64,000 nucleotides of DNA from contig NZ_QETF01000005.1 of NCBI RefSeq assembly GCF_003129565.1, positions 140,793 through 204,792 on the forward strand, written 5' to 3'. Source of the stretch: Salibaculum griseiflavum. GTDB lineage: Bacteria; Pseudomonadota; Alphaproteobacteria; Rhodobacterales; Rhodobacteraceae. The notes beneath the pieces were generated by a model. The model searched no databases, was not told the origin of the DNA, and saw only the letters and a program-made list of their open reading frames with translations. Both the position numbers and the translations under genes were made by a program. Below, piece after piece: positions 1 to 9,660 of the stretch (positions are counted from its first letter, which is position 1; every line of letters starts with the position of its first letter).

Positions 1-2078
1 TGGGCTTCGCCCTCGGCCAGCGCCTTGGCCATCGGGGCAAACTCCGCGGCCAGCTCGGCATCGTCGGACTGGGCGGCGAGCGCCTCGGCCCAGTAGCGGG
101 CGAACCAGTAGTGGCTGTCGCGGTTGTCCGGCTCACCGACCTTGCGGCTTGGGCTGCGGTCGTGGTCGAGGATGCCTTGCGTCGCGGCCTCGACCGCGTT
201 GCCCAGCACGCGGGCCTTTTCGTTGCCTTTCTGGTCGGCCAGGAACTTGAAGCTTTCGCCCAGGGCGCAGAACTCGCCGAGGCTGTCCCAGCGCAGGTGG
301 TTTTCGGAATGCAGCTGCTGGACATGCTTGGGGGCAGAGCCGCCGGCGCCGGTTTCGAACAACCCGCCACCGTTCATCAGCTTGACGATGGAGAGCATCT
401 TGGCGCTGGTCGCAAGTTCGAGGATCGGGAACAGGTCTGTCAGGTAGTCGCGCAGGACGTTGCCGGTGATGGCGATGGTGTTTTCGCCCTTGGTGATGGT
501 TTCAAGGCTGGCGCGGGTTGCTTCACGCGGGGCCATGATTTCGAATTTGTCTTCGACACCAGCGGCTTGCAGGATGGGCTTGACGTATTCGATCAGCTGG
601 GCGTCATGGGCGCGGTTCGCATCCAGCCAGAAAATCGCGCGATAGCCGGTGGCCTTCTGGCGGTCGATGGCCAGTTTCACCCAGTCTTCGATCGGCGCCT
701 TGCGGGCCGAGGCCGACCGCCAGATGTCGCCCGCCTGCACCGCATGGCTATGCAGGACCGTGCCGTCGTCGAGGATCATCTTGACGGTGCCCGCCTGCGG
801 GATCTCGAAGGTGGTCGGGTGGCTGCCGTATTCCTCGGCCTTCTGGGCCATCAGGCCAAGGTTCTGCACCGTGCCGGCGGTGGCCGGGTTCAGTTTGCCA
901 TTGGCTTTGAAGAACTTGATGGTCTCGTCATAGACCGGGGCATAGGAATTGTCCGGGATCACGCAATTGGTGTCGTGTTCCTTGCCATCGGGGCCCCAGC
1001 CCTTGCCGCCGGCCCGGATCAGCGCGGGCATCGAGGCGTCGATGATCACGTCGCTGGGCACATGCAGGTTGGTAATGTCGCGGTCACTGTCGACCATGTA
1101 CATCGGCGGGCGCGCGGCGCGGCAGGCCTCGATATCTGCCATGATCTCGGGCGCGTCCTTCACCCGCTCCAGCAGGGCGCCAAGGCCCGCATTGGGGTTC
1201 ACGCCCAGCTCTTTCATCTTGTCGCCGTGCTTGTCGAAGACCGGCTGAAGCCAGGCCTTGACCGCGTGGCCGAAGATGATCGGGTCGGAGACCTTCATCA
1301 TCGTCGCCTTCATGTGCAGCGAGAACAGCGTGCCTTCGTCCTTCGTCTTCTCGATCTCTTCGGCAAGGAAGGCGTCGAGCGCGGCGGCGCTCATGAAGGT
1401 GGCGTCGACCACGGTGCCGGCGGGGTAGGTGACGCCCTCTTTCAGGACGGTTTCGCCGTCGGCTGTTTCAAGGACGATTTTCGCAGTCGCTTCCTTGTCC
1501 AGCGTGGCCGAGACCTCGTTGGAGAAGAAGTCACCATCTTGCATCGACGCTACACGCGTCTTGCTGTCCGCGGTCCAGTCGCCCATGCGATGCGGGTTGT
1601 TCTGGGCATAGTTCTTCACGGCGGCGGCGGCGCGACGGTCCGAGTTGCCCTCGCGCAGGACCGGGTTCACCGCCGAGCCCTTGATCGTGTCATACTTGGC
1701 GCGCACGGCCTTCTCGGCGTCGGTCTTGGGCTCATAGGGATAGTCGGGCAGGGCAAAGCCCTTGTCCTGCAATTCCTTGACGGCGGCGACCAGCTGCGGC
1801 TCGGAGGCCGAGATGTTGGGCAGCTTGATCACGTTGGCGTCCGGCGTTTTGACCAGTTCACCGAGCGCGGCGAGATCGTCTGAGAGGCGCTGATCTTCGG
1901 CCAGCTCGTCGGAGAAGGCGGCGATGATGCGGCCGGCCAGCGAGATGTCCCTGGTGCCGACGGTGATGCCCGCGGCCGCGGCGAAGCGCTGGATGATCGG
2001 CAGAAGCGACGCACTGGCCAGTTCGGGGGCCTCGTCGACCTTTGTATAGACGATATCGGGGGTGTCGGTGTTGGACAT
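1..2078 (-). CDS. icd: NADP-dependent isocitrate dehydrogenase, monomeric type (3' end off the window)
   Basis: Oxidatively decarboxylates isocitrate to 2-oxoglutarate in the TCA cycle (cytosolic). The ATG is at 2076-2078 and 692 codons are visible; monomeric ICDH is usually about 740 residues, so roughly the last 50 are missing at the left edge. Conserved stretches of this family are present, including [12 protein letters not shown] at residues 138-149 and the [17 protein letters not shown] region further on. It is unrelated to the commoner dimeric ICDH fold. The gene stands alone: its upstream region carries an inverted repeat at 2186-2206 and the next genes upstream are on the same strand but about 150 bp away. 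Identification is firm; regulation is inferred. Confidence 0.95.
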   Translation of the reverse strand, partial: MSNTDTPDIVYTKVDEAPELASASLLPIIQRFAAAAGITVGTRDISLAGRIIAAFSDELAEDQRLSDDLAALGELVKTPDANVIKLPNISASEPQLVAAVKELQDKGFALPDYPYEPKTDAEKAVRAKYDTIKGSAVNPVLREGNSDRRAAAAVKNYAQNNPHRMGDWTADSKTRVASMQDGDFFSNEVSATLDKEATAKIVLETADGETVLKEGVTYPAGTVVDATFMSAAALDAFLAEEIEKTKDEGTLFSLHMKATMMKVSDPIIFGHAVKAWLQPVFDKHGDKMKELGVNPNAGLGALLERVKDAPEIMADIEACRAARPPMYMVDSDRDITNLHVPSDVIIDASMPALIRAGGKGWGPDGKEHDTNCVIPDNSYAPVYDETIKFFKANGKLNPATAGTVQNLGLMAQKAEEYGSHPTTFEIPQAGTVKMILDDGTVLHSHAVQAGDIWRSASARKAPIEDWVKLAIDRQKATGYRAIFWLDANRAHDAQLIEYVKPILQAAGVEDKFEIMAPREATRASLETITKGENTIAITGNVLRDYLTDLFPILELATSAKMLSIVKLMNGGGLFETGAGGSAPKHVQQLHSENHLRWDSLGEFCALGESFKFLADQKGNEKARVLGNAVEAATQGILDHDRSPSRKVGEPDNRDSHYWFARYWAEALAAQSDDAELAAEFAPMAKALAEGEA

Positions 2079-2185
2079 GTGGGCTGTGCCTTCTCGTTCG
2101 CGTTGACGAAGTGGTACGCCGGGGGTCAGCCGCCGGGCGTGCCGTCTTGGCCGCCGTTTAGCGGAAATCCCATGTCAGGGGAAGA

Positions 2186-2206
2186 TGGTATGCGACTGTA
2201 TACCAA
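2186..2206. promoter_or_regulatory. Inverted repeat TGGTAT-N8-ATACCA upstream of icd
   Basis: Arms TGGTAT (2186-2191) and ATACCA (2200-2205) are perfect inverted repeats separated by 8 bp, 108-128 bp upstream of the icd start. The right half, TGTATACCAA, recurs upstream of the second gap gene at 49347-49358. The TATAC core resembles operators of GntR-family regulators, but the cognate protein is unknown. Confidence 0.4.
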
Positions 2207-2225
2207 ATTTGTCGCAGTCGGCCGC

Positions 2226-2471
2226 TCAGCCGCCCTGCTTGGCTTTCAGCTCTGACTCGATCTGTTGCAGTCGGTCCTTGAGAAAGGCGCGGGCCTTGCG
2301 TTCGGCCAGCCGGATCCGAACCTGGGTCAGAAAGGCTTCTTCGAGGGTTTGCGAGGCGGCGCCGATCACGTCGCCGACCTCGACAAACAGCCGGTCCTCT
2401 CCCGTGGCGTCCTGGATCTCGATCACGTCATCGGCCAGATTGGCGGCCATTGTCATGATGTCATCGGCCAT
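2226..2471 (-). CDS. Small conserved-looking hypothetical protein (81 aa)
   Basis: An 81-residue protein without signal peptide or membrane segment, with a charged helical C-terminal half rich in Arg, Lys and Glu ending in KAKQGG. It starts at the ATG that overlaps the stop of the upstream hydrolase gene (TGATG), so the two are translationally coupled. I do not recognise a named family. The coupling suggests a shared function with the hydrolase, but the sequence gives no catalytic motif. The reading frame is supported by codon usage and by the overlap. Confidence 0.7.
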   Translation of the reverse strand: MADDIMTMAANLADDVIEIQDATGEDRLFVEVGDVIGAASQTLEEAFLTQVRIRLAERKARAFLKDRLQQIESELKAKQGG

Positions 2472-3124
2472 CAGCGGGTATTCTCGGTCAGGCGGCGTGA
2501 GACGTAGCCGGACACGGTGTCGATCATCGTGTCCATATGTGGTTCCTCGAAGAAATGGCCGGCCCCTTCGACTTCCTCGTGGGTGACGGTGATGCCCTTT
2601 TGCTCGTGCAGCTTTCCGACAAGCGTCGTGGTATCGGCGGGCGGGGCCACGCGGTCGGCGGCGCCGTTGATGATCAGCCCCGACGAGGGGCAGGGCGCGA
2701 GGAACGAGAAATCATACATGTTGGCCGGCGGGCTGACCGAGACGAAGCCGGTGATCTCGGGGCGGCGCATCAAAAGCTGCATGCCGATCCAGGCGCCGAA
2801 GCTGAACCCGGCGACCCAGCAATGCTTGGCGTTCTGGTTCATGCTTTGCAGGTAGTCCAGCGCCGAAGCGGCATCCGACAGCTCACCCACGCCCTGGTCG
2901 TATTCCCCCTGGCTGCGGCCGACGCCCCGGAAGTTGAAGCGCAGCACGTTGAAGCCGAGGTTGAAGAAGGCGTAATGCAGGTTGTAGACGACCTTGTTGT
3001 TCATCGTGCCGCCGAATTGTGGGTGCGGATGCAGGATGATGGCGATCGGGGCGTCCTTGTCCCGCTGCGGGTGATAGCGGCCTTCGAGGCGGCCTTCGGG
3101 TCCGGGAAAGATGACTTCGGGCAT
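2471..3124 (-). CDS. Alpha/beta hydrolase (COG2945-like)
   Basis: A single-domain alpha/beta hydrolase of 217 residues. It has the oxyanion-side HPHPQFGG stretch near residue 31, the nucleophile elbow GFSFGA near residue 105, a D (GAADRVAPP) in the acid position and a late H (GAGHFFEE), which completes a Ser-Asp-His triad. The substrate cannot be predicted. The start was placed at the ATG at 3122-3124 (MPEVIFPG) rather than the one 30 bp upstream, because the shorter product begins like its relatives and has a GGA upstream. It is followed by a translationally coupled 81-residue protein and is divergent from iscR. Confidence 0.88.
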   Translation of the reverse strand: MPEVIFPGPEGRLEGRYHPQRDKDAPIAIILHPHPQFGGTMNNKVVYNLHYAFFNLGFNVLRFNFRGVGRSQGEYDQGVGELSDAASALDYLQSMNQNAKHCWVAGFSFGAWIGMQLLMRRPEITGFVSVSPPANMYDFSFLAPCPSSGLIINGAADRVAPPADTTTLVGKLHEQKGITVTHEEVEGAGHFFEEPHMDTMIDTVSGYVSRRLTENTR

Positions 3125-3178
3125 TTTGGTCCGTTCATGTCCGGGGCAGGGCATTCTTGACGAAAATGCTCGGCCACC

Positions 3179-3193
3179 TTAGAAGAATTCTAA
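3179..3193. promoter_or_regulatory. Putative Irr box (iron control element) upstream of iscR
   Basis: TTAGAA-GAA-TTCTAA is a perfect 15-bp palindrome located 89-103 bp upstream of the iscR start. It matches the core of the ICE/Irr-box consensus known in alphaproteobacteria (TTTAGAA-N3-TTCTAAA). It lies in the divergent region between the hydrolase gene and iscR, and the iron-sulfur operon is the more likely target. Confidence 0.65.
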
Positions 3194-3281
3194 TTCGGCG
3201 CGGGCGCACCGACTGTCATGAGTTAATGGGGCGCTGCGCCGTCGTCAACTGACGGACGGGGCTGACAAGGGGATCAGGGCC

Positions 3282-3740
3282 ATGAAACTGAGCACGAAGG
3301 GGCGCTACGCGATGGTTGCACTGGTGGATATCGCCCTGCAGCCCGAGGATGCGCTGACCTCTTTGGGAGAATTGTCCAAGCGGCAGAATATTTCCCTTCC
3401 CTACCTGGAACAGCTCTTCGTGAAACTGCGCCGCGCCGGCCTTGTCGAAAGCGTGCGTGGCCCCGGCGGGGGCTACAGGCTGGCCCGACCGACGGCGGAG
3501 ATCCGGGTGGTGGATGTTCTGGCGGCGGTCGATGAGACCGTGGATGCGATGCATACCGGAGCCGGGGCCTCGGGTGCGATTTCCGGGTCCAAGGCGCAAT
3601 CGCTGACCAACCGTCTGTGGGAAGGGATGTCGGCGCATGTCTATGTCTTCCTGCACCAGACCCGCCTGTCGGACGTCGTCGGCAACTCGCTGGCGCCGTG
3701 CCCGGCGGTGCCGACCCTGTTCGAACTGGTGGACGAATGA
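3282..3740 (+). CDS. iscR: Rrf2-family Fe-S cluster regulator IscR
   Basis: Transcriptional regulator of Fe-S cluster biogenesis. It has 152 residues with the Rrf2 winged helix at the N-terminus (MKLSTKGRYAMVALVDIAL, then the recognition helix region SLPYLEQLFVKLRRAGLV and GPGGGYRLARP). In E. coli IscR three Cys and one His hold a [2Fe-2S] cluster around residues 92-107; here that segment (residues 90-110, DAMHTGAGASGAISGSKAQ) has no cysteine, the later His is Asn (SLTNRLWE), and the only Cys is Cys140 near the C-terminus. Rhodobacter sphaeroides IscR is known to use an unusual single-Cys ligation, so this is a lineage trait rather than decay. First gene of the suf operon; good SD-like AGGGCC before ATG. 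Confidence 0.93.
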   Translation: MKLSTKGRYAMVALVDIALQPEDALTSLGELSKRQNISLPYLEQLFVKLRRAGLVESVRGPGGGYRLARPTAEIRVVDVLAAVDETVDAMHTGAGASGAISGSKAQSLTNRLWEGMSAHVYVFLHQTRLSDVVGNSLAPCPAVPTLFELVDE

Positions 3741-3783
3741 GCGGGCGTTTCCAAACGGAGTGCTGCGCACGCTCTTTGGTCGG

Positions 3784-3809
3784 GGCAGGGGGCGCTGCCC
3801 CCTCTGCCT
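3784..3809 (+). other. GC-rich hairpin between iscR and the cysteine desulfurase gene
   Basis: GGCAGGGGGC-GCT-GCCCCCTCTGCC can fold into a strong stem (GGGGC/GCCCC plus GGCAG/CTGCC with a small bulge) in the 115-bp gap after iscR. No T-run follows, so it is not a classical terminator. The stretch following it (CACCCCCGCGGTATTTATGACC) resembles a dispersed intergenic repeat I associate with Rhodobacteraceae genomes; that resemblance is from memory. It could attenuate transcription or protect an RNA 3' end within the iscR-suf transcript. Confidence 0.4.
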
Positions 3810-3855
3810 GCGGCATTCACCCCCGCGGTATTTATGACCCAAAGAAGCCGCTGTG

Positions 3856-4935
3856 ATGGCGCGGGTCTATCTGGACCATAACGCCACCGCGCCGCTGCGG
3901 GACGAGGCGCGCACCGCGATGATCGAGGCCATGGATATTGTCGGCAACCCGTCGAGCGTCCATGCCGAAGGACGCGCGGCCAAGGCGCTGGTGGAAAAGG
4001 CCCGCGCGCAGCTGGCCGAGGCGGTGGGCTGCAAGCCGGCCGAGGTGGTCTTCACCTCTGGGGCGACGGAGGCGGCGTCATTCCTGGGGCGGGTGCCCGA
4101 GGTGCGGGATGTCTTCGTGGAAGAGACGGCCCATGACGCGCTTTGGGCGAATCGGCGCGAGTCGGCCTGGACCGAGCGCCCCGAGGGACCGGGGCATACC
4201 CTGGCCATGGGGCTGGCCAATAGCGAAACCGGGGTGATCACTCTGCCGCCGGAAAAGGTCGCGGGGCAGTGGCCCGTGGGCCGGGCGCGTGCGGATTGGC
4301 TGTGCCTCGATGTGACCCAGGTCATCGGGCGCATGCCGTTTTCCTTTGCCTGGTCGGGGGCCGATTTCGCGATCCTGTCGGCGCACAAATTCGGCGGACC
4401 CAAGGGTGTCGGCGCGCTGATCGTGCGCGATGGTGTCGATATCGCGGCGCTGCAATCGGGGGGCGGACAGGAAATGGGCCGGCGGTCGGGCACCGAGAAC
4501 ATCATCGGCATTGCCGGGATGGGCGCTGCCATCGCGGCGGCGATGGGCGATCTTTCCGCCGGGCGCTGGGACGAGATCAAAGAATTTAGAAATATTCTAG
4601 AAAAGGCTCTTGAGGCTGCCTCAAAGGAGACTATTTTCGTCGGGAAAGACGCGCAGCGCCTGCCGAACACGACTTGCGTTCTCACGCCGGGCTGGAAGGG
4701 CGAGACGCAGGTGATGGCGATGGACTTGGCGGGGTTCGCGATCAGCGCGGGGTCGGCCTGTTCCAGCGGCAAGGTCAGGGAAAGTCGGGTGCTGCGCGCG
4801 ATGGGATACGATGCCGGGGATGCGGCCTGCGCGATCCGGGTGTCACTGGGGCTGGAGACCCGGCAGGAGGATGTTCTGCGGTTCGCGGATGTCTGGGCCG
4901 AGAAACTGAAAAAACACCGCGCCCGTGCTGCATGA
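3856..4935 (+). CDS. iscS: Cysteine desulfurase, IscS/NifS type (class V aminotransferase fold)
   Basis: PLP enzyme that removes sulfur from L-cysteine and passes persulfide to the Fe-S scaffold. 359 residues from the ATG at 3856; a GTG lies one codon earlier. Visible features: N-terminal [15 protein letters not shown] lysine in [13 protein letters not shown] (about residue 178) and the active-site loop [10 protein letters not shown] with Cys302. A second, SufS-type desulfurase closes the same operon, so two sulfur donors are present. The end of the gene lies 28 bp before sufB. Oddity: codons 244-262 are unusually A+T-rich (AGA AAT ATT CTA) and contain a palindrome like the iron box upstream of iscR. 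Confidence 0.92.
   Translation: MARVYLDHNATAPLRDEARTAMIEAMDIVGNPSSVHAEGRAAKALVEKARAQLAEAVGCKPAEVVFTSGATEAASFLGRVPEVRDVFVEETAHDALWANRRESAWTERPEGPGHTLAMGLANSETGVITLPPEKVAGQWPVGRARADWLCLDVTQVIGRMPFSFAWSGADFAILSAHKFGGPKGVGALIVRDGVDIAALQSGGGQEMGRRSGTENIIGIAGMGAAIAAAMGDLSAGRWDEIKEFRNILEKALEAASKETIFVGKDAQRLPNTTCVLTPGWKGETQVMAMDLAGFAISAGSACSSGKVRESRVLRAMGYDAGDAACAIRVSLGLETRQEDVLRFADVWAEKLKKHRARAA
4585..4601. promoter_or_regulatory. Intragenic Irr-box-like palindrome inside the desulfurase gene
   Basis: TTTAGAA-ATA-TTCTAGA matches the 17-bp consensus TTTAGAA-N3-TTCTAAA at 13 of the 14 fixed positions. It is in frame with codons TTT AGA AAT ATT CTA GAA, several of which are rare in this GC-rich genome, which argues that the DNA sequence itself may be under selection. 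It lies about 1.4 kb downstream of the iscR-proximal box and 360 bp before sufB. Confidence 0.45.
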
Positions 4936-4963
4936 AGGGCGCGCAAGCGAGAGGGAACAAGGA

Positions 4964-6490
4964 ATGACCGCGATGGACAAGCTGGACGTGGACGTCAAGG
5001 AAGGGGTCGACCAGGAAACGGTCGATGCGGTCAAGTCTCTTGGCAAGTACAAGTATGGCTGGGAAACCGATATCGAGATGGACTACGCCCCCAAGGGCCT
5101 GACCCGCGATATCGTCAAGCTGATTTCCGAGCGCAACGAAGAGCCGGAATGGATGACCGAGTGGCGTCTTGCGGCCTATGAGCGTTGGCTGGAAAAGGAA
5201 GAGCCCGAATGGGCGATGGTCGATTACCCGGAGATCGATTTCCAGGACCAGTATTACTATGCCCGTCCAAAGAGCATGGAGACCAAGCCCAAATCGCTGG
5301 ACGAGGTCGACCCCAAGTTGCTGGCCACCTATGAAAAACTGGGTATCCCGCTGAAGGAGCAGATGATCCTGGCCGGCGTCGAAGGCGCGGACGAGGCACC
5401 TGCCGAGGGGCGCAAGGTGGCCGTGGATGCGGTGTTCGATTCCGTGTCGGTCGGCACCACCTTCCAGGAGGAGTTGAAGAAGGCGGGCGTGATCTTCTGT
5501 TCGATCTCCGAGGCGATCAAGGAACACCCCGAGCTGGTCAAGAAATACCTTGGGTCCGTCGTGCCGGTGTCGGACAACTTCTACGCCACGCTCAACAGTG
5601 CGGTCTTCTCGGATGGCTCGTTCGTCTACGTGCCGCCGGGGGTGCGCTGCCCCATGGAATTGTCGACCTATTTCCGCATCAACGCCGAGAATACCGGTCA
5701 GTTCGAGCGCACATTGATCATTGCCGACAAGGGCTCTTACGTGTCCTACCTCGAAGGCTGCACCGCGCCGCAGCGCGACCAAAGCCAGCTGCACGCAGCC
5801 GTGGTGGAGATCATCGTCGAGGAAGACGCCGAAGTGAAATATTCCACGGTGCAGAACTGGTTCCCGGGCGACGAGAACGGCAAGGGCGGCATCTACAACT
5901 TCGTCACAAAGCGCGCCGATTGCCGGGGCGACCGGGCCAAATGCATGTGGACGCAGGTGGAAACCGGTTCGTCCGTCACATGGAAATACCCGTCCTGCAT
6001 CCTGCGCGGCGATGACAGCCAGGGTGAATTCTATTCGATCGCCATCACCAACAACTGGCAGCAGGCCGATACCGGCACCAAGATGGTCCATCTGGGCAAG
6101 AACACCAAGTCGCGGATCGTCTCCAAGGGGATCAGCGCGGGGCAAGCCCAGAATACCTATCGCGGGCTGGTCAGCATGCATCCCAAGGCCAAGAACAGCC
6201 GCAACTACACCCAGTGCGACAGCCTGTTGATCGGTGACAAATGCGGGGCGCACACGGTGCCTTACATCGAGGTGAAGAACAATTCCTCGCGTGTCGAACA
6301 TGAGGCCACGACCTCGAAGATCGACGACGACCAGATGTTCTACGCCCGCAGCCGCGGCATGGACGAGGAAGAGGCCGTCGCGCTGATCGTGAACGGGTTC
6401 GCCAAGGAGGTGCTGCAAGCCTTGCCCATGGAATTCGCCATGGAGGCGCAGCAACTGGTGGCGATTTCGCTTGAAGGCTCGGTGGGCTGA
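4964..6490 (+). CDS. sufB: Fe-S cluster assembly scaffold subunit SufB
   Basis: Core subunit of the SufBC2D scaffold on which clusters are assembled in the cytosol. 508 residues. The start is the ATG at 4964 ([10 protein letters not shown]), which has the strong ribosome site GAGGGAACAAGGA; an in-frame start 39 bp upstream would overlap the desulfurase gene and has no such site. The conserved SufB core is present ([38 protein letters not shown], then the [20 protein letters not shown] stretch and HEATTSKI near the C-terminus). It is followed 38 bp later by a UPF0145 gene, so it remains within the same transcription unit as sufC and sufD. Confidence 0.97.
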   Translation: MTAMDKLDVDVKEGVDQETVDAVKSLGKYKYGWETDIEMDYAPKGLTRDIVKLISERNEEPEWMTEWRLAAYERWLEKEEPEWAMVDYPEIDFQDQYYYARPKSMETKPKSLDEVDPKLLATYEKLGIPLKEQMILAGVEGADEAPAEGRKVAVDAVFDSVSVGTTFQEELKKAGVIFCSISEAIKEHPELVKKYLGSVVPVSDNFYATLNSAVFSDGSFVYVPPGVRCPMELSTYFRINAENTGQFERTLIIADKGSYVSYLEGCTAPQRDQSQLHAAVVEIIVEEDAEVKYSTVQNWFPGDENGKGGIYNFVTKRADCRGDRAKCMWTQVETGSSVTWKYPSCILRGDDSQGEFYSIAITNNWQQADTGTKMVHLGKNTKSRIVSKGISAGQAQNTYRGLVSMHPKAKNSRNYTQCDSLLIGDKCGAHTVPYIEVKNNSSRVEHEATTSKIDDDQMFYARSRGMDEEEAVALIVNGFAKEVLQALPMEFAMEAQQLVAISLEGSVG

Positions 6491-6528
6491 TCCTGCCCTA
6501 GCCCGCCCTATAACTGAAAGGGACCATC

Positions 6529-6846
6529 ATGATCGTTACGACCACGCCTTCCGTCGAGGGCCATCGCATCACCGGCTACAAGGGCATCGTCACGGGCGAG
6601 GCCATCCTGGGCGCGAACATCTTCCGTGATGTCTTTGCGGGCATCCGCGATATCGTCGGGGGCCGCTCGGCCGCTTACGAGCAGGAACTGGGCCGGGCCC
6701 GCGAGACCGCCATGCGCGAGATGGAAGAGCGCGCCGCGGCGCTGGGCGCCAACGCGGTTGTGGGCGTGGACCTCGATTACGAAGTCATCAACAACATGCT
6801 GATGGTCAGCGCCTCTGGCACCGCCGTCAGCATCGCGCGCGACTGA
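6529..6846 (+). CDS. UPF0145 / YbjQ family protein
   Basis: 105-residue cytosolic protein of the YbjQ (UPF0145, DUF74) family, whose members form small pentameric rings and have been suggested to bind heavy metals; the biochemical role is unknown. Hallmarks are the N-terminal [19 protein letters not shown], the motif [20 protein letters not shown] and the C-terminal [10 protein letters not shown]. It has a good ribosome site (GAAAGGGACC). Its place between sufB and sufC is suggestive of a link to metal or Fe-S metabolism, but that is inference only. Confidence 0.85.
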   Translation: MIVTTTPSVEGHRITGYKGIVTGEAILGANIFRDVFAGIRDIVGGRSAAYEQELGRARETAMREMEERAAALGANAVVGVDLDYEVINNMLMVSASGTAVSIARD

Positions 6847-6997
6847 AACATGGATCTGAATCGGGCATATCGCGGGGACAAGGGTGCGCTGCGCCCCGCT
6901 CGCGCATGCCTGCAATTCTTCGCAACCCTGCCACTTTTCGGCCATGCATCTTTGCAACTCAGGACCCTAAGGATAGGGCAAGCGAAGGGCGAGACCG

Positions 6998-7516
6998 ATG
7001 TCTTGGGCGCAGCAGGACCAGTTCGCGAAGCGGATCAACCGGATCAGTTCGGGCAAGACGACCCATTGGACGGTGCCCGGCGGGGGCTTGGCCTCGCGCA
7101 AGCAGGAGGGCCGGATCGCCAGTGGCACCCGGCTGGGCACGCGCAAGCCTTCGGGCGTGTTGAAGGACATGGCGATGATGCCGCTGGCGCTGGTTGTCGG
7201 CGCGTTGGCCGTGGTCTTGGGACGGTGGCTGCGTTTTGCCTTTCTCGGCGCCGAGGGCCCGCTGGAGGTCGATCTGGCCGAGTTTCTCGACCCGGTGCTC
7301 GCCGACCTTGCGGTGCCGCTGGTGCTGGCTCTTGGGGTCGGGCTGATCCTGGGGCTGAACACGCTCAAGCGCGCCGCGGCCCTGACCGCGGGCTTCGTGG
7401 CGGTGCTTTATTACGAACACGAACTGGTGCGCGTCGCGCCGGATCTCTATGCCGCGTTCTACCCGCCGGCCTGGGTCAGCGACATGCTGTCCCGACCCAG
7501 CATCCTGACCGGCTGA
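6998..7516 (+). CDS. Hypothetical inner-membrane protein in the suf operon (172 aa)
   Basis: 172 residues: a basic cytosolic N-terminus of about 55 residues, then about three hydrophobic segments (near residues 58-78, 100-120 and 124-142) and a short tail. No recognised catalytic motif. A ribosome site (GAAGGGCGAG) precedes the ATG. It lies 81 bp before sufC and is the second accessory gene inserted between sufB and sufC. It may be a membrane partner of the SUF complex or a hitchhiker; the sequence does not decide. Confidence 0.75.
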   Translation: MSWAQQDQFAKRINRISSGKTTHWTVPGGGLASRKQEGRIASGTRLGTRKPSGVLKDMAMMPLALVVGALAVVLGRWLRFAFLGAEGPLEVDLAEFLDPVLADLAVPLVLALGVGLILGLNTLKRAAALTAGFVAVLYYEHELVRVAPDLYAAFYPPAWVSDMLSRPSILTG

Positions 7517-7597
7517 CCCCCGAGAACAAACCGACAAGAACCCGATCCGGGGCCGCGGCGACGCGCGCCCCGTATCCTGCTGTGGAAAGAGGAAAAA

Positions 7598-8352
<755 letters not shown>

Positions 8353-8353
<1 letters not shown>

Positions 8354-9660
8354 TGCCCGCGGTTGCGAAACAGAAACTGGCGGAACTGAAGCGCGACGCG
8401 ACCGAGGACCGGTTGGCGGCCATGTCCCTGCCCGAGGGTGCTGGCTGGGCCGCCGAGGCGCGCGGCGCGGCGCTGGCACGGGTGCGCGAGATGGGCCTGC
8501 CCCATCCCCGCGACGAATACTGGAAATTCACCCGCCCCGAAACGCTGACCCGTGCAGAGGCGCCCAAGGCGGCGCTGTTCGACGGCGGCGAGCCGCACCT
8601 GTTTCACGAACGGGACCGGCTGCATCTGGTGTTCCGCGACGGGGTGCTGGACATGACCGCTTCGGACGCGCTGACGCTGGATGGGATCGAGATCGAGCGC
8701 CTGTCCGACGCCATGGCCAAGGACATCCACTGGGCCCGCGACGTCTATGGCGTGCTGGAGACGAATGGCCAGAACCCGGTCCAGCGTCCGCTGGCCGCGC
8801 TCAACACTGCCTATGCCAGCGACGGCGTCGTCATCCGGGTCACCGGTAAGCCTGCCAAGCCTGTCTGCCTGACCTATCTGCATGAAAGCGAGGACTCGGA
8901 CGCGATCCTGCACCATGTGGTCCGCGTGGAAGAGGGGGCCGAGATGACCCTGCTGGAAACAGGTCCGGCCGCGGCGCGGTTCAACAAGGTCATGGAAGTG
9001 GACGTGGCGGATAACGCGACCTTCCATCATGTCCGCGCCCAGGGCCGCGACCATGAGCGCCGCGCCGTGACGGGGACTTTCGCTCGGCTTGGCTCCGAAA
9101 GCACGTTCAAGTCCTTCACCATGACCGTGAACGGCGTGCTGACGCGCAACGAATGCGTGATCGAGCTGACCGGCGACGATGCGGTGGCCCATGTGGCCGG
9201 CGCCTGTGTCGGTGATGGGGACGATTTTCATCACGACGACACGGTCTTCGTCACCCATGACGCGGTGAATTGCGAAAGCCGCCAGGTTTTCAAGAAGGTG
9301 CTGCGCAACGGGGCGACCGGGGTGTTCCAGGGCAAGATCCTTGTCAAGGAAGGCGCCCAGAAGACCGACGGCTACCAGATCAGCCAGTCGTTGCTGCTGG
9401 ACGATGACAGCCAGTTCCTGGCCAAGCCCGAGCTTGAGATCTATGCCGACGACGTGGCCTGTTCGCATGGCTCGACCTCGGGGGCGATCGATGAGACGGC
9501 GCTTTTCTACCTGCGATCGCGCGGGGTGCCCACGGCACAGGCAACCGACCTACTGGTGCTGGCCTTCCTGGCCGAAGCCCTGGAAGAGATCGAGGATGAG
9601 AGCATCGCCGAGGAGATGGTCGAACGCCTGAGCGGCTGGCTGGAGCGGCGCGCCGCCTGA
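8353..9660 (+). CDS. sufD: Fe-S cluster assembly subunit SufD
   Basis: Second scaffold subunit of SufBC2D, paralogous to SufB, required for iron acquisition by the scaffold. 435 residues. The C-terminal beta-helix core carries the diagnostic DVACSHGSTSGAIDETALFY, whose Cys-x-His corresponds to the functional residues at the SufB-SufD interface, followed by LRSRGV. It overlaps sufC and the following membrane-protein gene by TGATG, which indicates continuous coupled translation through this block. Confidence 0.96.

Noticed and set aside
111..1883. 590-codon open frame on the plus strand opposite icd
   Set aside because: Antisense shadow of icd: GC-rich third positions open the reverse frame; protein is low-complexity with no known motif, and icd on the other strand is clear.
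4775..6454. Long minus-strand frame opposite sufB
   Set aside because: Shadow of sufB; His/Leu/Arg-biased composition typical of antisense frames in high-GC genes.
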